Source: an uncultured bacterium (GTDB lineage Bacteria; Planctomycetota; Phycisphaerae; Phycisphaerales; SM1A02). From it: a DNA stretch of 41,970 bases. Both the position numbers and the translations under genes were made by a program. The notes under the pieces are model-generated. The model ran no database searches. It saw nothing but the letters and a program-made list of their open reading frames with translations, and was not told the origin of the DNA. Position 1 is the stretch's first letter; each line of letters opens with the position of its first letter. Of this stretch, positions 6,545-16,900 are shown one piece after another. Where the stretch lies: assembly GCA_903891095.1 (NCBI GenBank), contig CAITDI010000028.1, positions 1-41,970 on the forward strand, written 5' to 3'.

Positions 6545-8590
6545 TTACGGCGACGACCAACTCCCGAGGACCAGCACGAGATCGCGCGGTCCCACCGTGC
6601 CGTCGCCGTCGAGGTCCTCGCGGGCGCCCGCCGTGCCCCACGCCGCGAGCAGGATCGCGAGGTCGCTCGGGCCGATCGCCCCGTTGCGGTCGAGGTCGCC
6701 AAAGCGCGCTGGATCGAGGTCGAACACATCGATCCGCGGCCGCGCGGCCGCTCCAGATGACCCGCGGTCGGACGCACCCACGATCAACTGGCCGCCCGCG
6801 AGCGCGAGCCCATCGCCGAAGGACCGCGAGGCCACGAGATCGCGCGCCAGGACATGCGCGCAGCGCCACGCGCCATCGGCGCCGCGACGGAAGACATAGG
6901 CGCGGTCGGTCTTGTCGCCGCCGACCGCGATCACATCGCCCTCCACGCTCACCGAGGCCCCGAAGTCGGTCGACGCGACCGAAAGCGCGAACGGCAGCAC
7001 GCGCTCCTCGGGCCGAAGCACGGCTTCCGGCGCGTACAGGCCATCGGCGCCGCGGCGGTAGACCACGACGCCGCCGATCCGGTGGGGTGATCCCGAATAC
7101 ATCATGCCCGAGCCCGCGACCATCACATCGCCGTCGAGCGCGAGCGATTCGCCGAAGCCTGGCACGCTGAAACCGTCGGGCGATGTGAGCTGCTGGACGA
7201 GCTCGAACGCGCCCGACTTCTGCTGTCGGTAGACGAACAGCGTCCGTCCGTCGCCGACGACGAGCACTCCGTCGCCAAGCGCGACCTGCACGCCGAACGG
7301 ATCCTCGCCATCCCGCTGGACAGACGCGATGGGCGCCCATCCCTTCGCGTCGCGTCGATAGAGCTCGGCGATGCCTTGGTACAGCGTGGGACTGATCGAC
7401 ACCTGCTTGACCGACGAGATGGCGAGCAGGTCTCCGCGCAGCGCGATGCCGCTCCCGAAGCCAGTGATCGCGCCGATGCTTCCGGGCTCCGGAACAAACT
7501 CGCGCACGAGCGGCCAGGTTCCGTCGGACGCGCGTTCGCAGACCCGAACGGCTGCATACGGGGCGCTGTTCCTGGCGACGCGCACGGCCGCCCGTTCGCC
7601 GCTGACCGCGATCCTGGCGCGGCCTATCGGCTGCGCGGTCGTCGCGACGCCGTCGATGCGGTCCTCTGCAATCCAGCGCACGACGCCGTTCGCGTCGGTC
7701 GTGCGGCGCAGCATGGCCGCAGTTCCATAGGCCGCGTATGAAGTGAGCCCGCCCACGATGGCGTAGTCGCCGTCAGCGCGGATCTCCGCGCCTATTCCGT
7801 ATCCGACGAAGAGCTCGGGCTGCGTGCAGTCGATGCGCTGCTCGAGCGCAAGCTCGCGGTCGAGGCAGTTCGCTGCGCCGTCGCCATCGCTGTCGGTGTC
7901 GGAGCTGCCGCAACCGCACTGGCCTGGCAGGATCTTGGCGGGATCATCCGGGCAGTCGTCGGCTGTTGGGCCGAGCGAGACTTCCACCGCGTGTACCTCG
8001 GCCACATACACGGGGCCGTACATCCACAACTTGAGCCGCGCGGTAAACGCGTCCTCGCGGCGCGTCACGAACTGCGCCAGGTGCACCCGTCCGCTTGCGT
8101 CGGGATAGCTCTGCGCCGGGTTCAAGGTTGCCCATGCAACGCCGGGCGTGCTTTCGCCATGGAAGGTCGGCTGTGCCGTGCCGAACTCCAGATTGGACCA
8201 GTTCGAGAAGAGGATCGATCCGGCCGCGGCGGCGCCCGCGTTTCCACCGCCAATCACATAGCTGTCGCCCGCCGACATGAGCGTCGAGCACTGGTAGGGA
8301 TTCCAGGTCCCGAGCGCGGTGCTGAGTGCGCCGCCCGTATCGAAGTCGCGGTGGTAGAACAGCGCCGAGCCGACGACGATGTTGAACTCGCTGACGAGCT
8401 GGACCCGCAGGGCTGGATTCGCGATGCGCGCGTACACGCGGTGGATCGCGACGGGCGTGCCGAGCACTTCGGTCGCGACGGACTCGACCTCGATGGTGGA
8501 GTAGTCGGCGCGTGCAGCGGGGGCGGGGGCCGAGGCGGCGAGGAGCGCGAGCATGACGAAGTTGGCGAAGCAGCACGGTTGCGTGAGCAT
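6545..8590 (-). CDS. Secreted FG-GAP-repeat protein with C-terminal type I dockerin-like domain
   Basis: A 681-residue exported protein. The ATG at 8590 gives a clean signal peptide (to about residue 27, ending PAARA); the frame stays open upstream but those residues are low-complexity shadow. Residues about 28-190 form the N-terminal domain shared with the next four upstream genes (FYHRDFDTGG, LGTWNP, GDSYVIGGG, VHLAQFV). A Cys/Asp-rich linker follows (about 213-247, LPGQCGCGSSDTDSDGDG). Residues about 255-620 carry FG-GAP-type repeats (FGSGIALRGDLLAIS, FGESLALDGDVMVAG, FGASVSVEGDVIAVGG), suggesting a beta-propeller. The last about 50 residues are a paired calcium-loop dockerin-like domain (DLDRNGAIGPSDLAILL, DLDGDGTVGPRDLVLVL). 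Likely a surface-bound or secreted binding protein; the ligand is unknown. Confidence 0.88.
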   Translation of the reverse strand: MLTQPCCFANFVMLALLAASAPAPAARADYSTIEVESVATEVLGTPVAIHRVYARIANPALRVQLVSEFNIVVGSALFYHRDFDTGGALSTALGTWNPYQCSTLMSAGDSYVIGGGNAGAAAAGSILFSNWSNLEFGTAQPTFHGESTPGVAWATLNPAQSYPDASGRVHLAQFVTRREDAFTARLKLWMYGPVYVAEVHAVEVSLGPTADDCPDDPAKILPGQCGCGSSDTDSDGDGAANCLDRELALEQRIDCTQPELFVGYGIGAEIRADGDYAIVGGLTSYAAYGTAAMLRRTTDANGVVRWIAEDRIDGVATTAQPIGRARIAVSGERAAVRVARNSAPYAAVRVCERASDGTWPLVREFVPEPGSIGAITGFGSGIALRGDLLAISSVKQVSISPTLYQGIAELYRRDAKGWAPIASVQRDGEDPFGVQVALGDGVLVVGDGRTLFVYRQQKSGAFELVQQLTSPDGFSVPGFGESLALDGDVMVAGSGMMYSGSPHRIGGVVVYRRGADGLYAPEAVLRPEERVLPFALSVASTDFGASVSVEGDVIAVGGDKTDRAYVFRRGADGAWRCAHVLARDLVASRSFGDGLALAGGQLIVGASDRGSSGAAARPRIDVFDLDPARFGDLDRNGAIGPSDLAILLAAWGTAGAREDLDGDGTVGPRDLVLVLGSWSSP

Positions 8591-8623
8591 CTTCGGGGTT
8601 CCGTGTTGGGGTGATCGAGCTTC

Positions 8624-8638
8624 CCGAGAGCGCGGGAC
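8624..8638. repeat. 15-bp sequence shared upstream of two FG-GAP genes (copy 1)
   Basis: CCGAGAGCGCGGGAC (plus strand) lies 33 nt before the start of the gene at 6545-8590 and recurs exactly at 10689-10703, upstream of the gene at 8655-10676. It could be a leftover of gene duplication or a shared regulatory site. Confidence 0.6.
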
Positions 8639-8654
8639 TCGAGGCCTCATCGCC

Positions 8655-10676
8655 TCAATCGTCGACGCCGTCGCCGTCCTTGTCGGGGTCGATGCAGTCA
8701 GGCAGGCCGTCGCCATCGCGGTCGGGATCCGCGACGCCGTCCCCGTCGCAGTCGGCAAGCGCGAGATTTTCGGCGACAAAGCTGCCGTCCGTGCGTGCGT
8801 TCCGCGGGCTGTACGCCGACACGAGCATCGGGCCGACGAACGCGATCGAGCTCGGCCGGACCGTGTAAGGGGTCGGCGTGGACTTCAACGTCGCGTGCGG
8901 GATCCACGTGCTGCCGCCGATGCGGCGGTAGACGTAGCTCTCCGCGCCATCCGCCACGCCAAACGCCAGGCGATCGCCGTCGAGGACGACATCCGCGAAG
9001 TAGTAACGGCGGCCGAGCAGCTGAGCGGTCCACTCGATTGGAACAATGCGGCCGACGTCCGCCCACAGTCCGTCCGCGCCGCGCTCGTAGAGCTCGACAC
9101 CCGAGGTCTCGAGCGGCGGCAGCGGAAGTCCCAGCGAATTGGGCACCGAAAGGCTGCCAGCCGCGACGGCGAGCGTGCGGGCGCTCATCGCGATTGAGGT
9201 ACCGAACCCGCTCGTCGTCGTGTTGCCCGTCGGATGGAGCAGCGTCTGGAGCGCACTCCAGTTGCCTCGCGCATCGCGCCGGTAGAGGTACACGGAGCCG
9301 GGATTGCCAGCGAGCGTTCCCGCCGCGCCGACGGCAAGGTCGTTGCCCCACGCCGCGATGCTCATGCCGAACCCGCGGTCGTTTTCGCCATCGGCGATCG
9401 GGTTCGTCACGTGCGCGCGCTCGGTCCAGAGTCCGTCGTTGTCGGTCTCGAGGATCGAGACGCTGCCCGTGCGCGGATACTCCGAGCGGTCGGCGGGATC
9501 CGAGACGATCACGCGACCCGCTGCGGCATCGATCCGTGTGCCGAAGCTCGAGCGCTGCGCGTTGTTCTGCCGCGGCGAGAGGATCGTCTCCTGCATGCGC
9601 CACTTCTTGAGCTTGGCGTCGAAGCGGAACACATAGACGGTACCGCGCGTGATCGTGCTGCCTGAGGTAACGCGTCGGGTGGGCGCGCCCACGAACAGCG
9701 CGTCGCCCACGAACTTGACCGCCGTGCCGAAGCCGTCGCGCCCCGCAAAGTCGGCGGGGAACTCGAGCGGCGCGGCGATCGCCTGCTCCTGCTTCCACCC
9801 GGTGCCGTCGCGCTTGAACAGCAGCACCGCGCCGCGCGCGTAGTCCGCGAGATACATCGACAGCGGCGCGCCGACGGCGATCCAGTCGCCTGCGGCGCTC
9901 ATCGATGCTCCGAAGTACACGGGATTGACCTTGTTCGCCGCAATCGGCGCGGGCATCGCGACCATGGTGGTCGCCGCATCCGCGCAGTCGTTCGTGCCGT
10001 CGAGATCGCTGTCGGTCTCAGGTTGGTCGCATCCGCACTGGCCCGGCGCGTTCTTGATCGAGTTCGGGCAGAGGTCCGGCGCGATCAGCACCGTGCCTCC
10101 CTTCGGAGCCCCTGGCGATACCAGCTGCACCTCGAAGTCCCACAGCGCCACGTCGTCGCGATTGGTCACGAACTGCGCGACCAGCACGCGCCCGAGCGCG
10201 TTCGGGCCGCCGCTGCTGGGATTGAGCGTGGTCCACGCGCAGTACGCGTTGATTCCGACCTTCATCGGAAAGTCGGCGCGGTTCAAGCCGTCAGGTCCCC
10301 AGCCCGCCGCCGCAACCGTCGGATTGCTGGAATTGACGGCGTTGCCGACGGAGACGAACGAGTCGAGCACGCCGCCCGCCATCGTGAGCGCGGGGCTCCA
10401 CGTGCCGACGGTCGTCGAGTACTCGCCGTCGGACATCAGGTCGTGATGATGGAACGTGGCGGATCCGCCGAGGAACGACGCTGACACCGTGAACACGCGG
10501 TCCGCGGGAGAGGAAACCAGTGCGTACACGCGCGTGACCCGCAGCGGAGCCCCGTTGATGTCGTCGGCGTTCGACGCCTCGGTCACGATGCCGGTGACAT
10601 CCGCGCACGCAACGGCCGAGCAGAGGAGGCTGGCGGCGAGAGCGGGGAGGGCGGCAAGGAGTGAACCTGTCTGCAT
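8655..10676 (-). CDS. Secreted FG-GAP-repeat protein ending in calcium-loop repeats
   Basis: A 673-residue exported protein, paralogous to its downstream neighbour. The ATG at 10676 gives a signal peptide (MQTGSLLAALPALAASLLC, cleavage near ACA-DVTG) with AGGA 9 nt upstream. Residues about 25-200 are the shared N-terminal domain (FHHHDLMSDGEY, GTWSPAL, LDSFVSVG, RVLVAQFVTNRDDV). A Cys/Asp linker (LCPNSIKNAPGQCGCDQPE) leads to at least five FG-GAP-type repeats (FGASMSAAGDWIAVGAP, FGTAVKFVGDALFVGAP, FGMSIAAWGNDLAVGAA). The C-terminus is DCDGDGVADPDRDGDGLPD and similar loops and then stops, with no dockerin, unlike its four relatives. The stop lies 64 nt before the next gene. Likely extracellular and calcium-dependent; the ligand is unknown. 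Confidence 0.87.
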   Translation of the reverse strand: MQTGSLLAALPALAASLLCSAVACADVTGIVTEASNADDINGAPLRVTRVYALVSSPADRVFTVSASFLGGSATFHHHDLMSDGEYSTTVGTWSPALTMAGGVLDSFVSVGNAVNSSNPTVAAAGWGPDGLNRADFPMKVGINAYCAWTTLNPSSGGPNALGRVLVAQFVTNRDDVALWDFEVQLVSPGAPKGGTVLIAPDLCPNSIKNAPGQCGCDQPETDSDLDGTNDCADAATTMVAMPAPIAANKVNPVYFGASMSAAGDWIAVGAPLSMYLADYARGAVLLFKRDGTGWKQEQAIAAPLEFPADFAGRDGFGTAVKFVGDALFVGAPTRRVTSGSTITRGTVYVFRFDAKLKKWRMQETILSPRQNNAQRSSFGTRIDAAAGRVIVSDPADRSEYPRTGSVSILETDNDGLWTERAHVTNPIADGENDRGFGMSIAAWGNDLAVGAAGTLAGNPGSVYLYRRDARGNWSALQTLLHPTGNTTTSGFGTSIAMSARTLAVAAGSLSVPNSLGLPLPPLETSGVELYERGADGLWADVGRIVPIEWTAQLLGRRYYFADVVLDGDRLAFGVADGAESYVYRRIGGSTWIPHATLKSTPTPYTVRPSSIAFVGPMLVSAYSPRNARTDGSFVAENLALADCDGDGVADPDRDGDGLPDCIDPDKDGDGVDD

Positions 10677-10688
10677 GGTGGTGTCCTG

Positions 10689-10703
10689 CCGAGAGCGCGG
10701 GAC
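10689..10703. repeat. 15-bp sequence shared upstream of two FG-GAP genes (copy 2)
   Basis: An exact copy of the 15-mer at 8624-8638, placed 12 nt before the start of the gene at 8655-10676. Confidence 0.6.
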
Positions 10704-10864
10704 ATGGAGATACGCAAAGCCAGTTCCGCGATCATCGCCGTCGCGACAAATTTGGACAAGAAAATCCAGGCGAGAGACTCCAGGCGAGAAACTCCCGCGA
10801 CTGCGACCTTCGCGATCCGTGCGCCGTGGGAATGTGCTTGGGGATCGCCCCTCGACCAAAGAAA

Positions 10865-10899
10865 CCGCCCCGCCCGGCCACAAGGACCAGACGGGGCGG
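10865..10899 (-). terminator. Probable Rho-independent terminator of the giant beta-helix gene
   Basis: CCGCCCCG (10865-10872) pairs with CGGGGCGG (10892-10899). Read on the minus strand the hairpin is followed by TTTCTTTGG. It lies about 54 nt after the stop codon at 10953, which suggests the giant gene ends its own transcript before the FG-GAP genes begin. Confidence 0.6.
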
Positions 10900-10952
10900 A
10901 AAGGGAACGAAAGGAAGCACCCGGGCGACCCGCGCCCGCTTCGCCGCGGCGA

Positions 10953-13900
10953 TCAGTGCGGATCGAAGTGCCCGAGCAGCAGCGCGAGGTCCGGCGCGCT
11001 GATCACGCCGTCTCCGTTGAGGTCGCCCGCCGGCGCGCCGACGGCGCCCCAGAAGTTGAGCAGGATGCCGAGGTCCGCGCCGTCGACATGGCCGTCGAGG
11101 TTCAGGTCGCCGCGCGCGAGCTCGCAGGAGTCGAGCTGGCCGTTGTGATTCTCGTCCGGGGTTCCCGCGGCGATCTCGTCGATGTCGCAGATGCCGTTGC
11201 CGTTGCAGTCATCGCCGAACACGTTGCCGGACTGGTCGTTGAACTGTCCGTAGATGTTCTCCGGCGTGTTGATGCAGAAGCGCGAGTAGCCAACCGCGCT
11301 GAAGCCCGTCGTCGCCGACCAAAGGCCGCCGCCGGCCGTGCCCGCCGAGTTGTGCTCGACGACGCACAGCGAGACCGAAAGTCGTCCCGTGTTGTAGAAG
11401 CCGCCGCCGGTGGTGCTCGCGTGGTTCGACGAGATGTCGCAGTTCGCGAAGCTCGCCGCGCTGTTGTCCACCGTCGCACCCGATACCGCCACGCCGCCGC
11501 CCTGCGCGGCCGAATTGCCACGGATCACGCAGTTGACGAAGTTCGGGCTGCTCGACGAGCAGGCCACACCGCCACCTGGGCCGGTCGCGGTGTTGCCTTC
11601 GATCACGCAGTCGCTGAAGTCAGGCGACGAAAGCAGCAGCCTGATGCCTGCGCCCGTGCTCGCCGATCCGTTGCGAATCGTGAAGCCTCGCATGATCACG
11701 CCATGCGGTGCGATGTTGGTCATCGACACGCAGCGTCCCGTGTGGTTGCCCTCGATGAAGGTCTCCGCCGCGCCGCTGAGCGACTCGATGGTGACCTTGC
11801 GGCCCGAGATGCTGATCGGCGACCACGTGCCCGCCGCGACCTTGATCGTCGTGCCGTTCGGAGCAGCGTTGATCGCCGCCTGGATCGACGCGAAGCCCGT
11901 TCCGCCGACGACGAACTCGCCCGCGCACTCGTCCGGACGACCGTTGCCGTTGAGGTCGGTCGACAGGCCGCTCGCGAGGTCGCAGTCGTCGGGGATGCCG
12001 TTGCCGTTGCAGTCGCTGTTGGTGCCCGATGCGATCTCGCAGTTGTCGGGGACGCCGTTGTGATTGCAGTCGGACTCGATGCCGTTGGCGATGTCGCAGG
12101 AATCGGGGATGCCGTTGTGGTTGCAGTCACCGACCGCGCCGGATGCGATCTCGCACGCGTCGATCGCGCCGTTGCCGTTGCAGTCGGCCGCGATCGCGGT
12201 GAGCGCCAGCGAGTGCGCGCCGCCTGCCGCAATCGATCCGATCGCACGAAGGCCATGCGGCACGTCCGTCTGACCGAACGCATCCCAGCCCCAGCCCACC
12301 ACGGTGCCGTCCGACTTGAGCGCAAGCGTGTGCTGGCCCGAGCCGGCTGCGATCTGGACGACCCCGTTCAGACCTGCGGGAACCGCAAGCTGACCGAAGA
12401 GGTTGGAGCCCCAGCAGAGGACGGTTCCGTTGGCACGCAGCGCGACCGTGTGGTAGCAGCCCGCGGCGATGTCGGTCACTGCTCCGACGTTCGCCGGGAC
12501 ATTGCACTGGTTGAAGTTGTTGAGACCCCAGCACAGCACCGAGCCGTTGGCGCGCAGCGCCACCGAGTGCGCTCCGCCGAGTGCGAGCCTCGTCGCCGGG
12601 CCAATCGTCGACGGCACAGTGCACTGACCTTCGTTGTTGCGACCCCAGAGCACGATGCTGCCATCGGTGTGGAGCACGCCGCTGTGGTTGGCGCCGGCCG
12701 CAAGCCGCAGCACGTTGCCGTTGGCGGCGGTGGGCACATTGGTCTGGCCGAAGGCGTTGGCGCCCCAGCCGACCACCTGTCCGTTGGTGCGCAACGCGAG
12801 GTTGTGGGTGCAGCCCGCCGCGATCTGGATGACCGAGTTCAGTCCGGCCGGAATCGTGACTTGGCCGAACGAGTCCGCGCCCCACACCGCGAGCGTGCCG
12901 TTGGCGCGCAGCGCGAGCGAGTGATCGCAGCCCGCCGAGATCGCGGCGATGTTGCCGAGGTTCGACGGGATGATCGTCTGCCCGCGCGAGCCGTCGCCCC
13001 AGGCGAAGGTCTCGCCGCGGAGCTGGCACGAATCGGGAATGCCGTCGCCGTTGCAGTCGGTTTCGGCGCCCGACGAGATGTCGTCTGCGTCGCAGATGCC
13101 GTTGCCGTTGCAGTCCTGGCTGAAGATGTTGTCTCCGTCGTCGGTGTACTCGCCCGAGATGTTCTCCGGCGTGTTGCGGCAGAGCCGCGTGCGCACCAGG
13201 TCGAACGACCCGCTGCCGCCGACGATCGCAAGACCGCCGCCGACTGCTGCGCTGTTGGCCTCGATGTCGCAGCTGTCGAACAGGACGCTCAGGACGCCCG
13301 TCGAATCCCACGCCACGGCGCCGCCCGAGTCGGTCGCCGAGTTGTGCGTCATCGTGCAGTTCATGAGCGCGCCTTCGGAGCCTGCGAGATGGACCGCGCC
13401 GCCGATGGGCGCCGCGTTGGCATCCATCGTGCAACCACGGATCTGCCAGCCGCCACCGAGCGAGAACTCAATGGCGCCGCCATCCAGCGTCGCGCTGTTG
13501 GAACGGAACGTGCAGTTCTGGATCAGCGATGTCGTGTCGAATCCGAAGATCGCGCCGCCGCGGTCCGCGTGGTTCGATTCGAACACGCAGTCGAGCACCG
13601 CCATCGCGGGCACCGAGATGATCGAGATCGCGCCGCCGACGCGGGCGCCTTCGAAGAGGTGCCCCGTGGTGCCGCTTCGGAAGGTGAATCCCTGGATCAC
13701 GCCGCCGCCGCCGCCAACGCCGTTGGATTCGATCGTGACGATCGAGTCCGGGAGCGTCTGAGATGCTCCGCTGCCGTCGAGGATCGTCACCGCTGCGCCG
13801 CCGATCGAGCGCATGCTCACGCCGTTGTTGGGCATGTGGATGAATCCGCGATGCGTGCCCGGTCCGACGAGGACCGTCGCGCCCTTGGGTGCTGCGTTCA

Positions 13901-16900
13901 TGGCCGCCTGGATGGTTCCGTAGCCCGAGCCGCCGACGACGAGCTCGCCGCTGCACTCGTCCAGTCGACCGTTGCCGTCGAGGTCGGTGGAGGTGCCGAG
14001 CGCGAGGTCGCAGCTGTCGGGCCGCGCGTTGCCATTGCAGTCGGTCGCGTAGCCGCTGGCGATATCGCAAGAGTCGGGGATCCCGTTGCCGTTGCAGTCG
14101 GCCGAGCCGCCCGATGCGATGTCGCAGCTGTCAGGCAGGCCGTTGCCGTTGCAGTCGAGCGCGACGCCGCTGTCGATCTCGCAGCGGTCGACGATGCCGT
14201 TCGAGTTGCAGTCCGAAGGCCCGTGGCTGCGCACCAGCGTGTGGGTTCCACCGGCGGAAATCTCGACGATGCCCACGGCCGTCGCGGGCACGTTGGTCTG
14301 GCCGAAGTTGTTCCAGCCCCAGGAAACGAGGGTTCCGTTCGAGCGGAGCGCCACCGTGTGCTGGCCCGATCCGGCGGCGATCTGAACGACATTGCTCAGG
14401 CCCGCGGGCACATCAAGCTGGCCGAAGATGTTCGAGCCCCAGCAGGTGACCGTGCCGTTGGTGCGCAGGCCGACCGAGTGGTAGCAGCCCGCGGCGATCT
14501 CCTTGAGCGTGCCCACGTTGCCCGGAACCGTGCACTGACCGAAGTTGTTGAGACCCCAGCAGCGGACGGTGCCGTCTGTGCGGAGCGCCATCGAATGCGC
14601 GCCGCCGAGCGCGATGCGCGCGACGGTGCCGACGTTGCTCGGCACGTTGCACTCGCCGCTGAGATTGCGGCCCCACATCACCATCGTGCCGTCGTTGCGG
14701 AGCACGCCCGTGTGGTTCGCGCCCGCGGCGACCTGCGCCACGCCCGTGAGTCCGGCCGGGACGTCGCACTGGTTGTAGGCGTTGTAGCCCCAGCAGCGGA
14801 CGGTGCCATCGCTGCGCAGCGCGATGTTGTGGTCGCAGCCGGCCGCGATCGCGTTCACCGCGTTGAGTCCGCTCGGGATGGTGATCTGGCCGAAGCTGTT
14901 CGAGCCCCAGCCCACCATGGTGTGGTCCGCCTTCAGCGCCAGCGAGTGGCTGCAGCCAGCGGCGATGTGCCACACATCTCCGATCGAAGAAGGAATCGAC
15001 GACTGCCCGTTGGTGTTGTCGCCCCACGAACGCATGTCGCCGATCAGCTGGCACGAGTCGGGCAGGCCGTTGTGGTCGCAGTCCGCTTCGGCACCGCTGG
15101 CGATTTCGTCTGCGTCGCAGACGCCGTTGCCGTTGCAGTCCTGGCTGAGGATGTTGTCGCCGATGTCCGCATACACCGTCGCGAGGTTCGTCGGCGTATT
15201 GAGGCAGAAGCGCGAGTGCGAGAGCGCGAGCTCAAGCTGGCCGTCGAGGCGGGTGAACGCCGCGTCCGACGCAGTGTTGTTCTCGAAGGTGCAGCCGTTC
15301 ACGATCAGGTTGACGCCGCCGAGCGCGCTCCATGCGATCGCGCCGCCCTTGCCGCCGGCGCTGTTGCCGGTGAAGTCGCTGTCGCGCAGCGAGACCGCAG
15401 CCGTGACCGCGCCCGCAGGCTGCACGATCTGCATCGCGCCGCCGTTGCCGACAGCGCTGTTGTTGGTGAGCAGGTTGTTGCGGAACGTCCACTTGCCGCC
15501 GAAGCCGAGCTCGACCGCGCCGGCTTCCACCGCAGCGGTGTTGTGGTCGAACAGGCAGTTCTCGATCGTGCCCGAGGAGGCGTAGCCGCAGAGCGCGCCG
15601 CCCACGTTCGAGTGGTTGTTGAGGAACTTGCAGTTGCGGACATCGGCCGCGACGCCGTTGAGGAAGATCGCGCCGCCCATGCGGGTCCCGTACGCGTCCG
15701 CGCCGATCTGACCGTCACGGAAGGTGAAGCCATCGATTGTCGTGCCGTTGGCCGCGCTGCCCGTGACCGAGATGATCGCCGTGCCGAGTCCTGCGCCCGA
15801 GATGATGGTCGTGTTCGGACCGGCGATCGAGACCAGGTGCACCGATTTGGATCCGATGTCGAACGGACCCGCGTAGTTGCCCGGCGCGATGTGGATCGTC
15901 GCGCCGTTGGGAGCCGCGTTGAGCGCAGCCTGGATGTTGGCAAAGCCGCTGCCGCCGACGATGTACTCGCCGCTGCAGTCGTCCAGCACGCCGTTGCCGT
16001 CGAGGTCGGTCGAGCTTCCGCTCGAGAGATCGCAGCTGTCGAGCCTGCCGTTCTGGTTGCAGTCGGTGCCGATGCCCGACGCGACATCGCACGAGTCGAT
16101 GCGGCCGTTGCCGTTGCAGTCGAACGCCACGCCGGTGCCGAGCTCGCAGCTGTCGAGCAGGCCATTGTTGTTGCAGTCGCTCGTCGCGGGCATGCCGTTG
16201 TAGTCGAGGGTGAGGCGGATGCCGCCGCCCGCGCACTGCGTCGGGCTGACGGTGCCGGATGCGGTGATGTTGACCGTGAGGCGGCCATCCGCGACCAGCG
16301 CGTTGAATGCGGCGAGCGTGAAGCTCTTGACCGCGACGTCCGGCGTGGCCGGGCAGTCGCTGCCGTCGTTCACGAAGAAGAGTTCCTGCGCGCTGCCGTC
16401 GAACGAGACGCCGATGAACTCGTTGGGCTGATCGAGGTCGGAGATCGCCTCGATCTTGATCGTCGGGCTGCCCGTGTAGGCGCGCGGCAGGTTGGTGAAC
16501 GAGTAGGTCGCGGGGTAACCGTTGCCGAACGGCGCCAAGTACTGCGTGACCGTGTGCACCACGACCGCGCCTTCGCACACATCGGGCACCGAGTCGCCGT
16601 CGCAGTCGAGCAGGGCACCCGACGCGATCTCGCAGACGTCGCCGATGCCGTTGGTGTTGCAGTCAGCCTGGGTGGGGTTGGCGATGGTGGGGCAGTTGTC
16701 GCCGTTCACGAGCGCATAGCCCGCGGGCTGCGTGCACTGGGTGAGCGTTCCGTTGGCGGCAACGCCGCGGCCGTCGCCGTCGGTGTCGCGGTACCAGATC
16801 GTGTTCGGGTTGAGCGCTGCGTTGTTGTCGTTGCAGTCGGTGTTCGAGCGCACGTACCCCGCGGGCTGGTTGCACTGCGTCAGCGTCGGGCCAACCGACG

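Noticed and set aside
14220-15040. RCC1 repeats as evidence of a eukaryotic Ran exchange factor
   Set aside because: RCC1-type propellers are also known in bacteria. Here they sit in an exported protein, so a chromatin or Ran role is not credible.
11900-16200. Regular short DNA repeats that could suggest a CRISPR array
   Set aside because: The repeats encode in-frame DCNGNGxxDSCDxASG units with codon-level variation; spacing and content are those of a protein repeat, and no cas genes are near.
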